A stretch of DNA of 64,000 nucleotides from Straminergon stramineum (Eukaryota; Streptophyta; Bryopsida; Hypnales; Calliergonaceae). The position numbers were made by a program, and so were the translations under genes. A model generated the notes under the pieces. It was not told where the DNA came from. It was given only the letters and a program-made list of their open reading frames with translations, and did no database searches. The stretch is taken from positions 2,172,501 through 2,236,500 of the forward strand of contig OY987271.1 in the NCBI GenBank assembly GCA_963920665.1, read 5' to 3'. The stretch's first letter is position 1. The number at the start of each line of letters is the position of its first letter. This document shows, piece by piece, positions 34,713 through 48,002 of this stretch.

Positions 34713-35908
34713 CTATAAAAAAATGACAACCAAATGGACAGGTCTGAATTGAATAGAAAATGTATGAATTGACATTGTTTTCTTGTAGTGCATTTTAACA
34801 AATAAGATGTATTTTGCCCTAGAGTTTGCCTATGAATAGAAGGTATAAGGAAGAGGTGTATGCATGACTTCATTGAATATCTATAGCCTTTGATCTTTGA
34901 ATGATATTGAGTTGGTTTCTTTACTAGCACTTCTAGTTTCATAGTATAGAATCTCCCATTTTGTATGGGTCCTTCAGAAAAATATTCAATCAATCATACA
35001 CAATAGTTAATATTAAGAGAAGCTCATTGGTTCTTGTAGCCATAGCTTTGTACTTCTTGCTAAACCACACTCCAACATACATGGGATGCTTGAAGTGATG
35101 CTCAAAGTGTCCACTACTTTAATGTGGGAAATAATTGTAGTAGAACTTTAGGCTAAAATTTGAGCAAATGATGATATTGATTATTGTGATCAACCCTTAA
35201 CGTCACCATGTGGTGACATATAATTATTTGTGCTAAGTTGGTTTGTGTAAAATGGTTTATTAGTTTACATTCATGGAAAAATTATTAGAAATGAGCAAAG
35301 ACAAGCTTAGCCTTTTGGAACACCATAAAAAATGAATACTTTTAAAATTCAAAACCAAATAAAGTCATTCTTGTAGTGAAAACTGGAAATTTTATTATCT
35401 TAAAAAGAGAAAGTCTTAAGCTTGTTCCTTATATTGGGTTGTGTTCAATGTGATCCAACATAGAGCCCCTACTAGTCTTGAGGGCATCTCAATCAAGGAC
35501 AAAATGTCCAACATCAACTTTGGAGTTTAAATATACATCAAGTACACATAGTTATGTTATAGAGAGTTTTCATGTAGTTCATAGGAATATGATCCTAAAT
35601 TTTTTGTATTAATATATTGTCTATAATTAAAAACAATTCAACCTATTTTCAAATGGCTCCAAAAGTCTCATTTTGAAACTAATATTTCATTCCATATTGA
35701 GAAATTATTCTACTTTCTTAGTGCTACAAACATTTGGGCATTGCAACTCATTTTATAAAATTTTATAAAATTTAAATAATAAAATTGAACAAGCCCTTCC
35801 ATTTATGTTGAGATGAGGTTACAAAATCCCTTGGTACTACTTACGAGATAACTCTATGGTCTCCTTCTACACATTTAAAGTGATATGCCACAAGAAACTC
35901 ATCTACTT

Positions 35909-37327
35909 CTAATGGCCTAACTTTCTTCTTGTAAACCATGTTTGAAGTTTGTCCTTGCTTGAATTGCCATCCTTGTCAAGGTCCTTTACATCATCAAAGA
36001 GACTTGTGTTGAGACTCTTAGAAGAAGAGACACATCTTATTTCCCTATGGTATGCTTGCAAATCATCATCATGGACAACAATTGGCAACTCTCCTTGACC
36101 CCACAACACTATTCTACTTGCATCACCAATTTGAATGTTGCAAGCTTTTAAAATTGCAGAGAAAAATAGAACAATTTCCAAATGCTCAAAATGGTCTTGC
36201 ATAAGCCTTTCCAATTTGAAGACCACTTGATACCTTAAATTCCTTGAAATTTCTCCAAATGCCCTATAATCCCATGCACTTTTGTTTGCGGAAAGTATAG
36301 GAGTAGACACTTTTTTACCTTTAGTCAAAGGCATAACATTACCTAAAGCTTCAATCACCAAGCCAAATAGACCAAGCTTGTGAGCTTTGTAAACAAAACT
36401 CAAAACCCTCTTTGCCATCTTGAATTCTCGAAGAAGAAAGCTCTTGTCAAACACATGATTTGAAAGCTTTTGAAGTGCATTTCGAAACTCGTACTTGAAA
36501 ATTGAACCTAAAGATTGGCTAGGGGCTAGAGTCCAATTCTTACATGTTGTGCTTGCAATTGATGTCAAGATATTCACAACAACAACATCCCAATCTTCCT
36601 TCACATCTCTTTTGTGTTCAAATTCCCTCCATAAAGTGCATGCAATTGTTACCATTATATCAAATAGAAGCTTGTGTTGAAACATAGGATTTGCAAGGAT
36701 ACATCCTATGAAAGCTTTGGAAACAAACTTGAGAGACATGCGAAAGAAGGTTCTTCTAGTCATGGTGGGTTGTGCATTTGTTGATAGAAACCTCACCATT
36801 GGAGCTAAGCTTAGTACCTTCATTTCCACATCTTGGCGAACTTCACCAAGTAAGGACCAAATCATTGTACCCCACTCTTGAAGAATCGCTTGCATAACAT
36901 TTGTATTGAAATTATCAAGAACTCGGTCATGCCTTTCGAATTGTATTTCTTGAATGCCATTGTCATCACCATTGTTGAAGTGAAAATAGTCATTATTGTC
37001 ACCACCATTGCCATTTCCTTTACCACTTTCATTATGAATGTTGCTATTGTTACCTCTACCGCCCTCCTCTCCAAGTTGAACTTCCTCTGAAATTCTAATT
37101 GTGGCATGTTCATGGCAAGCTTGAAAATTGAGCTTTGTCTTCTTGAAGGTTGTTGGTGCATTCTTTGTCAATATCAAGTTGCAGTGAAACTTTGATTCAC
37201 GCAGCATGGGCAATGTGTTGATTGAGGAAAATGCTTTCTCTACAACCTTAACTTCTATGTTCATGTGCAACTTAGTCATCATTGCCATTGGCATCATAGA
37301 CCCCAAGGATGCCATGGTTGCCAACAA
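35909..37327 (-). CDS. Orphan 472-residue protein, single exon, unrecognised
   Basis: The longest uninterrupted frame in the window. It starts MLATMASLGSMMPMAMMTK; several Met codons near the start leave the true start open (1, 5, 11, 12, 14). Residues about 90-125 are low complexity, rich in Gly, Asn and Asp (GNGNGGDNNDYFHFNNGDDN). The remainder (about 140-472) is mixed alpha-helical in character with many Phe, Leu and Lys, and no transmembrane run or signal peptide is evident. The C-terminus is charged (DDVKDLDKDGNSSKDKLQTW). I recognise no domain or catalytic motif. It lies between two direct repeats in AT-rich DNA absent from the duplicate segment, so it may be transposon cargo or a lineage-specific gene. 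An open frame of 472 codons in AT-rich DNA is unlikely by chance. Confidence 0.6.
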   Translation of the reverse strand: MLATMASLGSMMPMAMMTKLHMNIEVKVVEKAFSSINTLPMLRESKFHCNLILTKNAPTTFKKTKLNFQACHEHATIRISEEVQLGEEGGRGNNSNIHNESGKGNGNGGDNNDYFHFNNGDDNGIQEIQFERHDRVLDNFNTNVMQAILQEWGTMIWSLLGEVRQDVEMKVLSLAPMVRFLSTNAQPTMTRRTFFRMSLKFVSKAFIGCILANPMFQHKLLFDIMVTIACTLWREFEHKRDVKEDWDVVVVNILTSIASTTCKNWTLAPSQSLGSIFKYEFRNALQKLSNHVFDKSFLLREFKMAKRVLSFVYKAHKLGLFGLVIEALGNVMPLTKGKKVSTPILSANKSAWDYRAFGEISRNLRYQVVFKLERLMQDHFEHLEIVLFFSAILKACNIQIGDASRIVLWGQGELPIVVHDDDLQAYHREIRCVSSSKSLNTSLFDDVKDLDKDGNSSKDKLQTWFTRRKLGH

Positions 37328-38069
37328 ATAAGCCTATTAGAATCTTACAAAATGCAAGCAAAACTTAAAGTGAATTGCTAGCAAAGGTCAAAGGTGATTG
37401 CAATGTTTGCACTAGATTGAACAATAGTGAAGAACACTTGAGTGCACTACACTGGAAAATTTTGAGAAGAGTGAGTTTATTGGCTTTGAATTGAAGGAGA
37501 GAAGGCTTTGCATCAACAGAAGTGACCCAAAGGAAGTTTGAGTAGCTCTTTCTTACTCAAAAAGCCAACCAGTGCTACATAGACTAACTTAAGTTTTTGA
37601 ATACAACTCCAATATAACTTCAACATAACTACAATATAACATGTACTTGAATTTATCCTCTTTAATGTATTAAATCTACAAAAGTAAAAGTACGCATAGA
37701 ATGTGTTAGTTATATGAAAATTTATCTAAAGTAAAAGCAAAATAGTGTGAAAATAAACTAAAAGTAAAAATAAAATTGATTTACATGAGAAGATAATGAA
37801 ACGAGTTGCCCAGTGAGCAAGCCAGTCTAGTTCCTGAAACGCTCTCTTTTCACGGTCTCTTTTGTCTCTCTGCAGGGCTCTAGAGATTGAAGCAGAAGAA
37901 ATTCAGACAGGGCACAAACTGGGGCATGGGTTTGGATTTGACTTTTTCAATTTTTACAAATTCAAGCTTGTGGACTGACCATGACACCTATTCAAACTCT
38001 GGAGCCTCAGAAACTCTCTACATCTTTAGTTACTAAAATTGCACTGCAAATTCAAACCTAAAATTCGTT

Positions 38070-39735
38070 AAAATGGTGGATTTTCAATGATATTGGCTGG
38101 CGGCAGCATTTCATTCATGCAACTAAAACCTCAGATTTTACATCTGTCCAAGTTTTTCAAGCTCCATCTAACCACTGGAAAATCCTATTTTTTCTAAGTT
38201 CTTGGCACTTGATTATTTTCAGAGTTTTGGACACTTTAAAGTCCTAATTTTTAACACGTAATAGTTCCAGTTTTCAAAACTCTGGGCACTCGAAAGTGGC
38301 AAGCTCTGGGCAGGTGAAAAGTCCAAAATTTTGGAGCTCAGAAACATGCCATTTTCACGAATAAGAAGTTTTTCAAAGGCCTCGAAGTTAAGTTTGCTTT
38401 ATACATCAGCGTCAGCTGGTCCTGTCTGTCTGTAAGCCAAGAGCCATGATTCCTTCTGTTAAAAGACGAAATTGCAACTCGGGACAAGACTAAGGCCATG
38501 AATGGGTTCCAGGAAAGTTTTGTATTTGTCAAAAACTACACACAAAAGCTCTAAATTACGTCAAAATTATTTGATGTTGGTGCAAGAGTGCGTGCATGAT
38601 GGTCCACAAGATGGTTGCACCTGAACCACCGCCTGTCACTGTCCTTCAACTTGACGCAAAGACCACCAGCAATTATATACCAATTCTAGATTTTTAGAGT
38701 AAGTTCTGTGCAATTGAAAGTCACAATTGCTGCCTCCTCGAATCACACCAATTTTACAAAATTGACTTTGCACAAAGAGCACGTACTAAGCAGTCAACAT
38801 TGACTCTGCAATTGGAGCCTTTGACGAAACGGTGCAAACATTCTGGACAGGAATAGAACACCAGAGAATTCATGCTCATTCATTGGCAGCATGAATCAAT
38901 TGAAGTGGTGTCAGCGAGCACAGCATGAGAGAGAGAGAGTGAGAGTGATGGGCGAGGATTTTTAAGTTGTAAGATGACACCGGCAAAAGGTAAAGACATC
39001 TGAAGACTTGGAAATTGCGCAAGATTGGTGATCCAATTTAAAAGTAGTACGCGAGAGTTGAATCATTCTGTTCATGCTCACACAACTTTTGGTGCGAATC
39101 ACTCAGTCAATTGCATGTTAAGTCCATGAAACAAAAAGCATTGTCAATTTTTTCTCATGTGATGGAGACCCCCCATTTGATAGAATAGTCCATGACACTC
39201 TCTGTGTAGAATCTTCTTAGGAGGTCAGGGTGCACAAATTTCATGGCTGGTGAACAAAAGCATCAACCCTAACTCATCTGCGTGGCTTGCATTCGGTTTG
39301 AAACGGAAATTTGACTCGTTTTTGAAAACAGTTCATCAGCACGCCCTATTTCCCATGACCGGGCTCGTTAATCAACTGTTCCCTAGTCGATCTATACCTG
39401 GGCTCTTCAATTCAGTTAACTAGTCCATAACCGTAAGAACAATAATCGTGGTTGTGATGATTATAACCAATGTGGCATGTTTTATACCCTAAACACCCTC
39501 ACCTACATTGACTAAATGATTATTACTGAAACAACGACGACCCAATTGATGCTGCCTGGACCCAGCTTGCATTCAGTGTGAACCTTTCTCGCTTCCCCAA
39601 TCATGGAGGGCCAAGGCTACTATCTTTGAAAAGAAAATGAAAGAGATAGTGACAAACTCTTTTCTTGCCGTCAGCTAGGGGTGACAAAGAAAAGCCTTTT
39701 CTGAAAGTCCGTCCGACACATGTAATCGTAATAGC
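38070..39735. repeat. Segmental duplication block III, copy 1 (upstream of quinone oxidoreductase)
   Basis: Collinear with 60641-64000, which is longer because of inserts. Matching landmarks include GTCCACAAGATGG(T/C)TGCACC, ACTAAGCAGTCAACATTGAC, GAGAGAGAGTGAGAGTGATG, CCGGGCTCGTTAATCAACTG and GCCTTTTCTGAAAG. The block runs up to about 160 bp before the start codon, so the promoter of the quinone oxidoreductase gene is duplicated. Confidence 0.9.
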
Positions 39736-39895
39736 GACATATATAGGAGCCGAGTCTCCAGTGCACAGCTTTAAAAGAACCACGCACGTTACCTTAATGC
39801 TTGTGTTCTCACATTCTGCAATCAATCCACAGCTGAGTCCATCTCTGGACGTACTTCAAACTGCGATTTCAAGATCGAAGACGTACAGATCATTC

Positions 39896-42134
39896 ATGGC
39901 GAAGTTGATGAGGGCCGCGCAGTACTCCAAGTACCACGGCGGTCCATCCGCTCTGGAGGTAAGAATTGAATCCCCCAAGTCCCGGTGACGTACATCGATC
40001 CCTGATTGTACGTACTCAGGGATCAAGTCATTTCGTTCCAGCTGCCGTTCCAGATGCGCGCATATATGCTTGATGCTCGTGGTTCTTTCTCAGTCTGTGG
40101 TAAAAACAGACATGTACATAGATGTGATCGAAATCTGGATCCTGGTCGATTGCATTTCGAGCAAGGCAGCAAATTGGCACAGGGAATCCGCCACTTTCAA
40201 ACTTGTGTCTCCAATTCTTTTCCAATGCAGAAATATCCCGTGCAGAGGGCTTCCACCATCATCACGAACGGTGAAGCCCAGTTCGTGATCGACTTAGCTA
40301 CAGTAGTTGGTTTGAGGGGAGGGTGGAAGGGGCAGAGTCGATAAAATCACGTACACTCTCTAGTAATCGCTTTAATCGCCTTTGATTGGGAGAGAAAGGC
40401 GTCTTCATTTGCAGTTTCTTTACTTCTGCATCCCGGCCACCTACAATTCGCTGGATCCAGAAAAACTCGAATCCCTTGGTAGTCAGTACTAGTCGATTTT
40501 GGTGCTCATGCTGTGGTCGCTGATCAACGTGCAGTATGTCGATGTGCCCGTGCCAATTCCCAAGGAGGGAGAAATGCTGGTGAAAGTGGAAGCCAGCAGT
40601 GTGAACATTGTCGACTGCAGGATCCAGGATGGATTGCTCAAGCACATCCTCCCTCGCAAATTCCCTCACATTCCAGGTTAGACGAATTTCCTTCAAGCTA
40701 GCTTCTAGCTGCATACATTTATAGTACTGGATCAAGAATTGCTAGTCGACTCACAGAAGACGTGAGTTACCTGCAATTCGATCAACTGAGTCTCAATGGA
40801 AGAATAGAACTGCGAGGATATTCTGGTTAATTTGCTACTGAGTCTGCGAACGGATGTTAACGGTTTATGGGGAGGTGCAGGCACTGACATTAGCGGCGAA
40901 GTGGTCAGTGTCGGACCTGGGGTGGTGGGTTTTGCACCTGGTGACAAGGTCCTGAGTTGGATAGATTTACTGGTAAGAATCTGATTAATGCAGCCTCCAA
41001 TTCAAGGAGATAAGAATGCTGTAGACTTCATTTGAATTCTGCTGTAGCCCAACTTCACCTCCTCTGTTTTCATCTGCATTCATTCGTGCAGCCCTGAAGT
41101 GCAAGCTGCATGAACGAGCACACACAGGCTGCATCGGGATTTGGATGAAATTGTAACAAGCACACAATCACTGGTTGGCCCATGTAGAAAGGAGGTGGAT
41201 TTGCAGAGTATGCTCTGGCTCCCGTGACGTCCACGGTGAAGAGACCAGCCAATGTTACAGCTGTGGAGGCTGCATCTCTGCCAGTCGCTGCCATGTCGGC
41301 ACTCCAAAGTGCTCTCCAACTGGTGGGGCTCAAGCTCGACGGGTCAGGCCCAAAACTTAACATTCTCATCACCGCTGCTTCCGGAGGCGTCGGCCTCTTC
41401 TGGACCCAGGTAAACCAAGTTCACACTACAGCTCATATATTCTGGAATTCCAATCCGAAGCGCGAGTCAGTTCTCTGAAACTTTGAATCTAGTACTTTCG
41501 TGACCTTTTGATTATTCATGGATCCCACAAATTCTGGATGAATGCCCCCATGAATGAGAGGAGTCACTGTCTGAATAATACTTCAAACTTGACTCAGTGT
41601 GCTGCTTTTGATGACTGAGTTGATGAAGTGTGACCTATTTTCCACCCCTCTTCACGTGAGCAGATAGCAAAGCTAGCCGGTTGTTTCGTGACAGCCACCT
41701 GTGGAGCCCGCAACATAGAGCTTGTCAGAAGCTTGGGAGCAGACGAAGTGTTGGACTACAAGAGCCACGACGGAGCCCACTACAAGAGTCCGTCGGGGAA
41801 GAAATACGACGTGGTGGTGCATTTGGCCCCCTACCAACCCCTGGAAGCCTTCAAACTCCAGCTGACGAAGCAAGGCAAGGTCATCGACATGACCCCAACT
41901 TTGAAGACAGTGCTTCGGAACTGGTACAATAAAATCACGCTCTCGAAGCAGAGCTTTGTGCCGTTCGTCCTGGATGCCATGAGTACGACCCTCTTGCAGA
42001 TGGTCACCGACTTGGTGGCCGAAGGCAAGTTGAAAGTGGTGGTGGACTCGACGTTCTCCCTGTCGAAAGCCAGAGACGCATGGGCCCGAAGCATCGAAGG
42101 ACACGCTACCGGGAAAATTGTCGTAGTCATGTGA
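39896..42134 (+). CDS. Chloroplast envelope-type quinone oxidoreductase (MDR/zeta-crystallin family), five exons
   Basis: Exons 39896-39958, 40535-40676, 40881-40972, 41188-41409 and 41664-42134 join in frame to 329 residues, the same length as Arabidopsis ceQORH as I recall it. It is an NADPH-dependent quinone/enone reductase of the medium-chain dehydrogenase superfamily, without zinc ligands. The N-terminal GroES-like domain has MAKLMRAAQYSKYHGGPSAL and the PGTDISGEVVSVGPGV segment. The Rossmann part has ITAASGGVG (near 163-171) and TATCGARNIELVRSLGADEV, typical of ceQORH. The C-terminus ends SIEGHATGKIVVVM. The family reaches the inner envelope without a cleavable transit peptide, and none is seen here. 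All introns are GT-AG. In intron 1, acceptor 40534 is chosen because it gives ALE-YVDVPVPIPK. A duplicate gene is predicted just beyond 64000. Confidence 0.93.
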
Positions 42135-42596
42135 AGATAACATGACATGCAAGATGCATCGACTCCAAGCTCTAGTGTACGGTACAATCACTAAAATAAA
42201 ATTGAGCTGATTTGACTTGTATTTGTAGATTAAATTCGAGATTAAATTCTCCGAAGACAATACAGACGGAGAATAAGTTCCCTCTCCATATATGAATTTG
42301 ATTCCCGATTTGATTGTAATGTATATCATAAACTCCAAACTCCATTTTCTTCAAGAGTTGATCGATCTCCTTGCTTCCTTCGATTCTCAGAAGTGCAGTT
42401 TCTGGTGCTCCGCAATCAAGAAGCTCTAAAGCAAGTTCGAATTTTAATATGGAAGCTCGGTTTCCAGAAATGTTCTGTGCGGAAAATTAACAATTGGAGC
42501 ATCAATGAACAGAAATTTTTAGGTCAGCAGCCAACATATGCAATCCAACAGCTTTTTTCATTTGCAATTCAAATTTTCTTGACCGTGAGCAAATAG

Positions 42597-42832
42597 CAGT
42601 GGCGTCGAAAATGGAAAGCTTCTGTTCTGTTCATTTTTAAAAACCTTCGACTGTGCTCTTTCAATTACTGGACCCGGATAGTAGCTTCGGCACTTTGGTG
42701 CCGAATATTTAATGAAATTTAAAAAAATTCTGCATTAAGCTAAAAGAAATAAAAAAGCAGTGTTGTCGAAAATGGAAACCTTCTGTTCTATTCATTTTTT
42801 AATAACCTTCGACTGTGCTCTTTTCAATTATG
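42597..42832 (+). repeat. Pair of 76-bp direct repeats
   Basis: 42597-42672 and 42756-42832 share GTCGAAAATGGAAA, CTTCTGTTCT and CCTTCGACTGTGCTCTTT. They lie about 160 bp apart, downstream of the quinone oxidoreductase. Probably a local duplication. Confidence 0.8.
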
Positions 42833-45800
42833 TCTCAAAATACCGGTACACTGTTCCAAGGCTGTAAGTACAAATACGAAGACTGAAAAGATTTGCAAAC
42901 CGTTCAACTTACTACTGAACTAGATATCGGAAAAACGTACGGAGTGAAACGGATTTATTCTGTTTTCAGGTGGACTCGAATTTCGAGGGCTGAAACTTAC
43001 AAAATTGGCGCAAAATGATTGCAATTTCACCTGTAGAAGGCCGTGACTCAACATTCATAGATTCATTGAACAGCTGGCGATCGACATGGTCTGAAAATGC
43101 CCGTTACTTCTCCGGCAGATGTACTAAAAAATTCCAGAAATTGCTGCTCGCAACTCCAGGGGCATAGCTTTGACAAGAGTAGCAATGGAAGTGAGCTTAG
43201 AATCATGGAGGGAATCACCTCACAAAGAGAGCGCACAGCGAGTCCGTATTCAGAGCCAGAAAATTTCAAACAAGGAGGATTGAACTGAACTGAGAAGACA
43301 CGAATTTTGAATACCGGTATGCACGAAGTAACGTACAGGGGGGGGCGCCGTTAACTATGACCAGTGATTCTCCAAGTTCGCTGAAACGACTCGCCCTGGA
43401 AATCCAAGAACAAATCTTCAACGAATTCGCGGAATGTAGTTCAGGAGATCCCCGTACAAACTTTCCTCGAGTTTGTAGAACTTCCCGAGTTCCGCGTCAA
43501 GGGTTAGAGCGGGGGAAGAAACGGCATTCCCGCGCACTGTGTAGATGAATGTTTGCCATCCGTATATGGATGAATGAAGTTGAGGGCGCCCTTCAGTTGT
43601 AAAATAATGCTAGCATGTATTGGGAAAGTTCATCTCGGCAAAATGCACAATCACTTGGGCAATAGACCTGTAATGAAATATTAATCTCTAAAATTTTTGG
43701 TGGTCCCAAATTGTCTTATTCTAAAATTATTGGGTCTCCAAAGTCTCCACTTTCAAAAAATATATATTGTACTTATTGTCTTGAACATTACTATAAAAGG
43801 AATTACAACACATCATAGTGTGCAAAAGGAAACATTTACTTTAATATGTTGATGATTGTGTTGTTAAAATGTAATTAAATAGCCAAATTCAATAAATATA
43901 AAAGTCATTCTAAATGCATCAACCTTCATATTAACTAACCACTTTGTCCACATTCCTCAAGCTTTATGGTCTCTATTGAAATTTTGATAGAGACTAGAAG
44001 TCTAGTTTCTTTGAGTTTTTAGAGCCTCAAGAATCTAATAACATTACATTACAAGAATGACTCAATGTAATTTTATTTGAAAAAAACTCTTTCAAGGGAA
44101 TTTTGTTAGCTAAATTGTAATTAGATGTGGCTACAATTTGGTCACGTGAAGACATGACCCATTATCATCTACATCAAAGGAGCAACTTGTTTAGACTTGC
44201 TCTATTTTCAAACCAGGCATGAAATTTGAATGTTATCCACATATTTTTGAATTGCCATGTCTCCAAAACATTTGGATTTGTAGTATAGAAACACTAGTTT
44301 AAAATCCCCACTCTTATAGAATGGATTTTTTTGGCCTTATTTCTATTTGATAGGACAATTTTAACAAAAGATTGTCAATGAATTTCTATTGAATTTTTTA
44401 GTAGATTTGTAGATTTGTATTAGAACTTGTTAAAATTTGCTAAATTTAATGGGTTTTAACATGTGCTAACACAAATGTACTGAAGCACACAGAATAAAAA
44501 AGCCCCAAATATGCAAACAATTAGATGTTTGCCAAATCTAATGTAAATAGGAGTGGTAGTCTTATCTATGTGATAATTATTACATCAACAAGAAAAACTA
44601 TAGAGGCTTAAGCCCTCAATTGCCTTGAAAACCTTATAGTCAATGAAGGCTCAATAACTCAACTACTTTGAAAATCTTTAAGTACAAATACTATTGCAAG
44701 AGTCAAGTACTAGTCATATAGATTTTTGAAACTATCTTGCATCCATGAAGGCTATCGTAAGTGACAAACTTTTTTGCCTAAGGAAAAAAGTGGATGATGC
44801 AAGCGAAGAGAATTTACCATTTTTGTAAAATTCCATTTATTGTAGGGCTTTTAAATTCCACACTTGTAGTATCCCTTTGAAGAAAATGCAACATAGTCAA
44901 AATAGGTATAAAAGGCACTCATTTTTTTTAGTAGAGAAAGTAAAATGACACTATTTTAGAGTTTCAGAGGTCACCTTCATTTTGTGTGCATGTATCATAG
45001 ATCACTTGAATGACATTTCAAATCAAGTGTAGTAATTTTGGGTTTCAAATTTATTCCTTATTTATAATGTTTCCTTCTTTGTTTCTAATGTATGAGGTGA
45101 TCCAACCCAAGTGTATGCTAAGCTAATTCACTTTTACAAATTATCGGTTCAAAATCAAACCTTTAAGCAAATTGTTGATTAATATTTCATAAGAAATATG
45201 TTCAAACAAGAACTAAAGTATAAACAACAATAGACAAGTATCCATGGAGAACCAAATCTACTTAGAAAACTTTGGATAATCAAATTAGGTTGGTTTTGTC
45301 TAAATTTTTTTTGTAGGCATTATTTGTGTTACAAAAAAAATCTAGAAGGAAGGAATCATTCTAAAGAGTCAAGTGCTAGCATGCAATATGCTTCGATTTG
45401 AGTCAACTTTTATATTTAGGACAAATTTATATATTTCATAGTTTATATCCTTTGAGTACATTGTGTAACAAACTCATTCACTTTTGAAATGAAATCACAT
45501 GTGAAATAATTGATAATCCATCCCTTTTCTTACTTAAATTTTTTGACAAGTTTTTTTGATTACAATTGATATGGAATATCGATATATTACACATATCTAT
45601 ATATTGTCAATTTTCAGTACATATATTCCAATGTAGTACACAAATTCCATATTACATATCAATATGATGTACATACATCTTTTATATATATATAATTTTG
45701 TATTTAGTATCACATATATGAATATTGGATAATCGTATCAATATTAGTATCTATATCAATGTATTTTTGTTTCTGAAGATCAATAGAAGGGCAAGGGGTT

Positions 45801-45959
45801 TAAATTTTTCCCTAATCTCCAACAATTCATATTCAAAATTCCCATAATTCACCACATTGCTCTCAAATCACACACATGAAAAGATGAGAGAGGGGCTTCA
45901 AACCCTAATTTTGCATATAACCAAACTCCCTAACAAAATAATTGGTTAAACTACATTCT
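42833..45959. other. Spacer, no gene seen
   Basis: 42833-43560 is GC-richer and includes a G run near 43338-43346 but no recognised protein. 43600-45960 is AT-rich with short ORFs only. A gene with small exons in the first part cannot be excluded. Confidence 0.4.
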
Positions 45960-46560
45960 TCCTGCCCTAATTTATTATAAATATGCTAATTTGGTGCAAA
46001 ATGCACCAAATTAATGCAAATTGCATTACATTGTTGTAAATGTGTCAATTTAGTGTAAAATGTGCTACATTAGTGTGAACCCCTCTAAGTTACTATAAAA
46101 AAATCCTAAATTAGTGTAAAACCTCTATTTTAGTGTTTCTCCCACTCTTTTAGAGTTCCCCTCACTACTCTAGTATTCTAGTAGTAGTTTTAGTTTGGCT
46201 AATTTTTTGTGTGTTTTTTCTTTTTTTTTTTGGGTTTTCACTTTACTTCTTGTTTGATTTCCTAATTCTGGTATTTTTTTTCTTTCACTTTTTTTTATAT
46301 TTCTTATTTTTTGGTTTGCAATTTACTTCTAGTTTCATTTTCTACTTTTAGTATTTGGTTTTCATTTGGTTTTTCATTTTTGAGTTTGTTATCTTTTTGG
46401 TTTCCTATTTAATTCTACATTCATTTTCCTACAGAGTAGTATTCTAGTTTTCATTTTATCATCATTTTTCTATTAGCCTAATTTGGTTACTCTACCTTAT
46501 CTTGCTTAACATCTTTTTAGTTTAATTCCCCCATTTTCCCCTTAAACTTTCCCTTTGTTT
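45960..46560. repeat. Degenerate low-complexity tract
   Basis: 45990-46150 repeats forms of TTAGTGTAAA(A/C) and TGCA about every 20-25 bp. 46190-46560 is T-rich, with many TTTT and CTTTTT runs. No coding content. Confidence 0.6.
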
Positions 46561-46737
46561 TCTCCTAATTGCATTTTGAAAAATTCTCCCTTTAACACCA
46601 CAAAGTTTCCATAGCTATCTAAAGGAAATCTCCTTAATTGGTGGTTGTAGCTTAATCCAAAGTACTAACACTTCTAGACTTGTAAATTTACACCTAATGT
46701 TTATATTTTCATTTTTTTAAGAGGTGAACCAAAATGA

Positions 46738-47578
46738 TAATTCACAAGGAGGAAGAAAGTCATCATCACAAATCTTAAAGTTACATTGTTTGTTGCTTCT
46801 TCTAAAATTTGTGGAGTTGGAGTTATCCCTTGTAGTAGCCCTAATTTTCCACATCGTAATTTTCAACAAGGAACTCCAATTGCCAACTATGATGTAAATG
46901 GTCTATTTCTAGCTCAAGGAGATTCACTAGTTTACAATTTGTCGGAGACAACAAAGGAGGATTTCCAAAGAATATGGGAATCGTGAAAGTTGAATACTCA
47001 CTCCAATACTTCACTCTAATAGAAATGAATGTTTGTATGTGTCATTATTTGGTCTTAGCTTGTATGGGGAGACTAACATTAATATTGTGCCCCAATGTGA
47101 ATTGTCTTTTTTTCTCATTGAAGAGTCTTCTATTGCATCTTCTCTCCAATTCTTTTTAGGAATTATTGTTGTTGAATTTTACAATCCGCATGAAGCTATA
47201 GAGATCATAAGTGTATTTTTGTATAGGACCTATTGTTGCTTTGATGTTCTCAAAGCAATTGTTACATTTGTAAATGACCATGACAACCATTACAAAGCTT
47301 CTTACTTGAAGTTATGGGGCAAGGAATTGAGAACTCCTACAATATCAGTGGCCAACGCTACTACCAATGGATTAGAATACATTTGAGGGGTGTCGAATTC
47401 CTCATACCATTCTTTTCACTCTTTCCATTTAGAAGAATTTACATTGACCCCAAATTTGAAGAAGTGGTTTCTTTTTCAGATTTACCTAGTAAGGATTGGG
47501 ATTGTAATGTCTACTTTCATTTCAAGAATTCAATATGCCACTACCTTTGGAGATTGAGATTTGTTGTAGAGATGTAGA
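46738..47578 (+). pseudogene. Decayed coding-like stretch, unrecognised
   Basis: Three overlapping frames of 66-117 codons follow one another on the plus strand (46786-46986, 47033-47386, 47314-47577). The composition is more protein-like than the neighbourhood (for example IYIDPKFEEVVSFSDLPSKD). This suggests an old frameshifted gene or transposon ORF. No family is recognised. Confidence 0.3.
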
Positions 47579-48002
47579 ACCCACCATCACAAGCATTGCC
47601 ACTAGTGGAGAGGACATGAAGACCTCAAGGACTAAAGAATCATTTGTGTGACTGTTAGAGTCTTATGGTCAATTTCATTAAAATGGCGGTATGAAATTAA
47701 AATGGTGAGGAAGCTAGTCAAAGGAAGGAATAGGGAATTTCATTAAAATGGCACTATTCCATTAAATTGGCTTAGAAGAGGTTCGAAGGAAGGAAATCCA
47801 TGGAAAGATGGCACCGGGGGTGAGGAAAAACACAAACAAATGGTGATTTGGGCTTGTGAGGGACAAACTTGGCACATGTATGACCTTGATATGGCATAAG
47901 CAGTACCATTTATAGCTTTGATACAACATCTATTGTAAATTTGGTCTTCTTAGGATGTCATTGTATGAGGTGAAAGCTTGAATTTTGGTAATCAAATATT
48001 AA

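Noticed and set aside
33868..38350. Flanking direct repeats read as LTRs around the 472-codon ORF
   Set aside because: The repeat's right half also exists in the host segment duplicate at 60641-60890 and continues into unique host sequence, and one copy has a large internal deletion. It behaves like duplicated host DNA.
41673..42338. 221-codon minus-strand ORF
   Set aside because: Antisense shadow of exon 5 of the quinone oxidoreductase, extended by chance into the 3' region.
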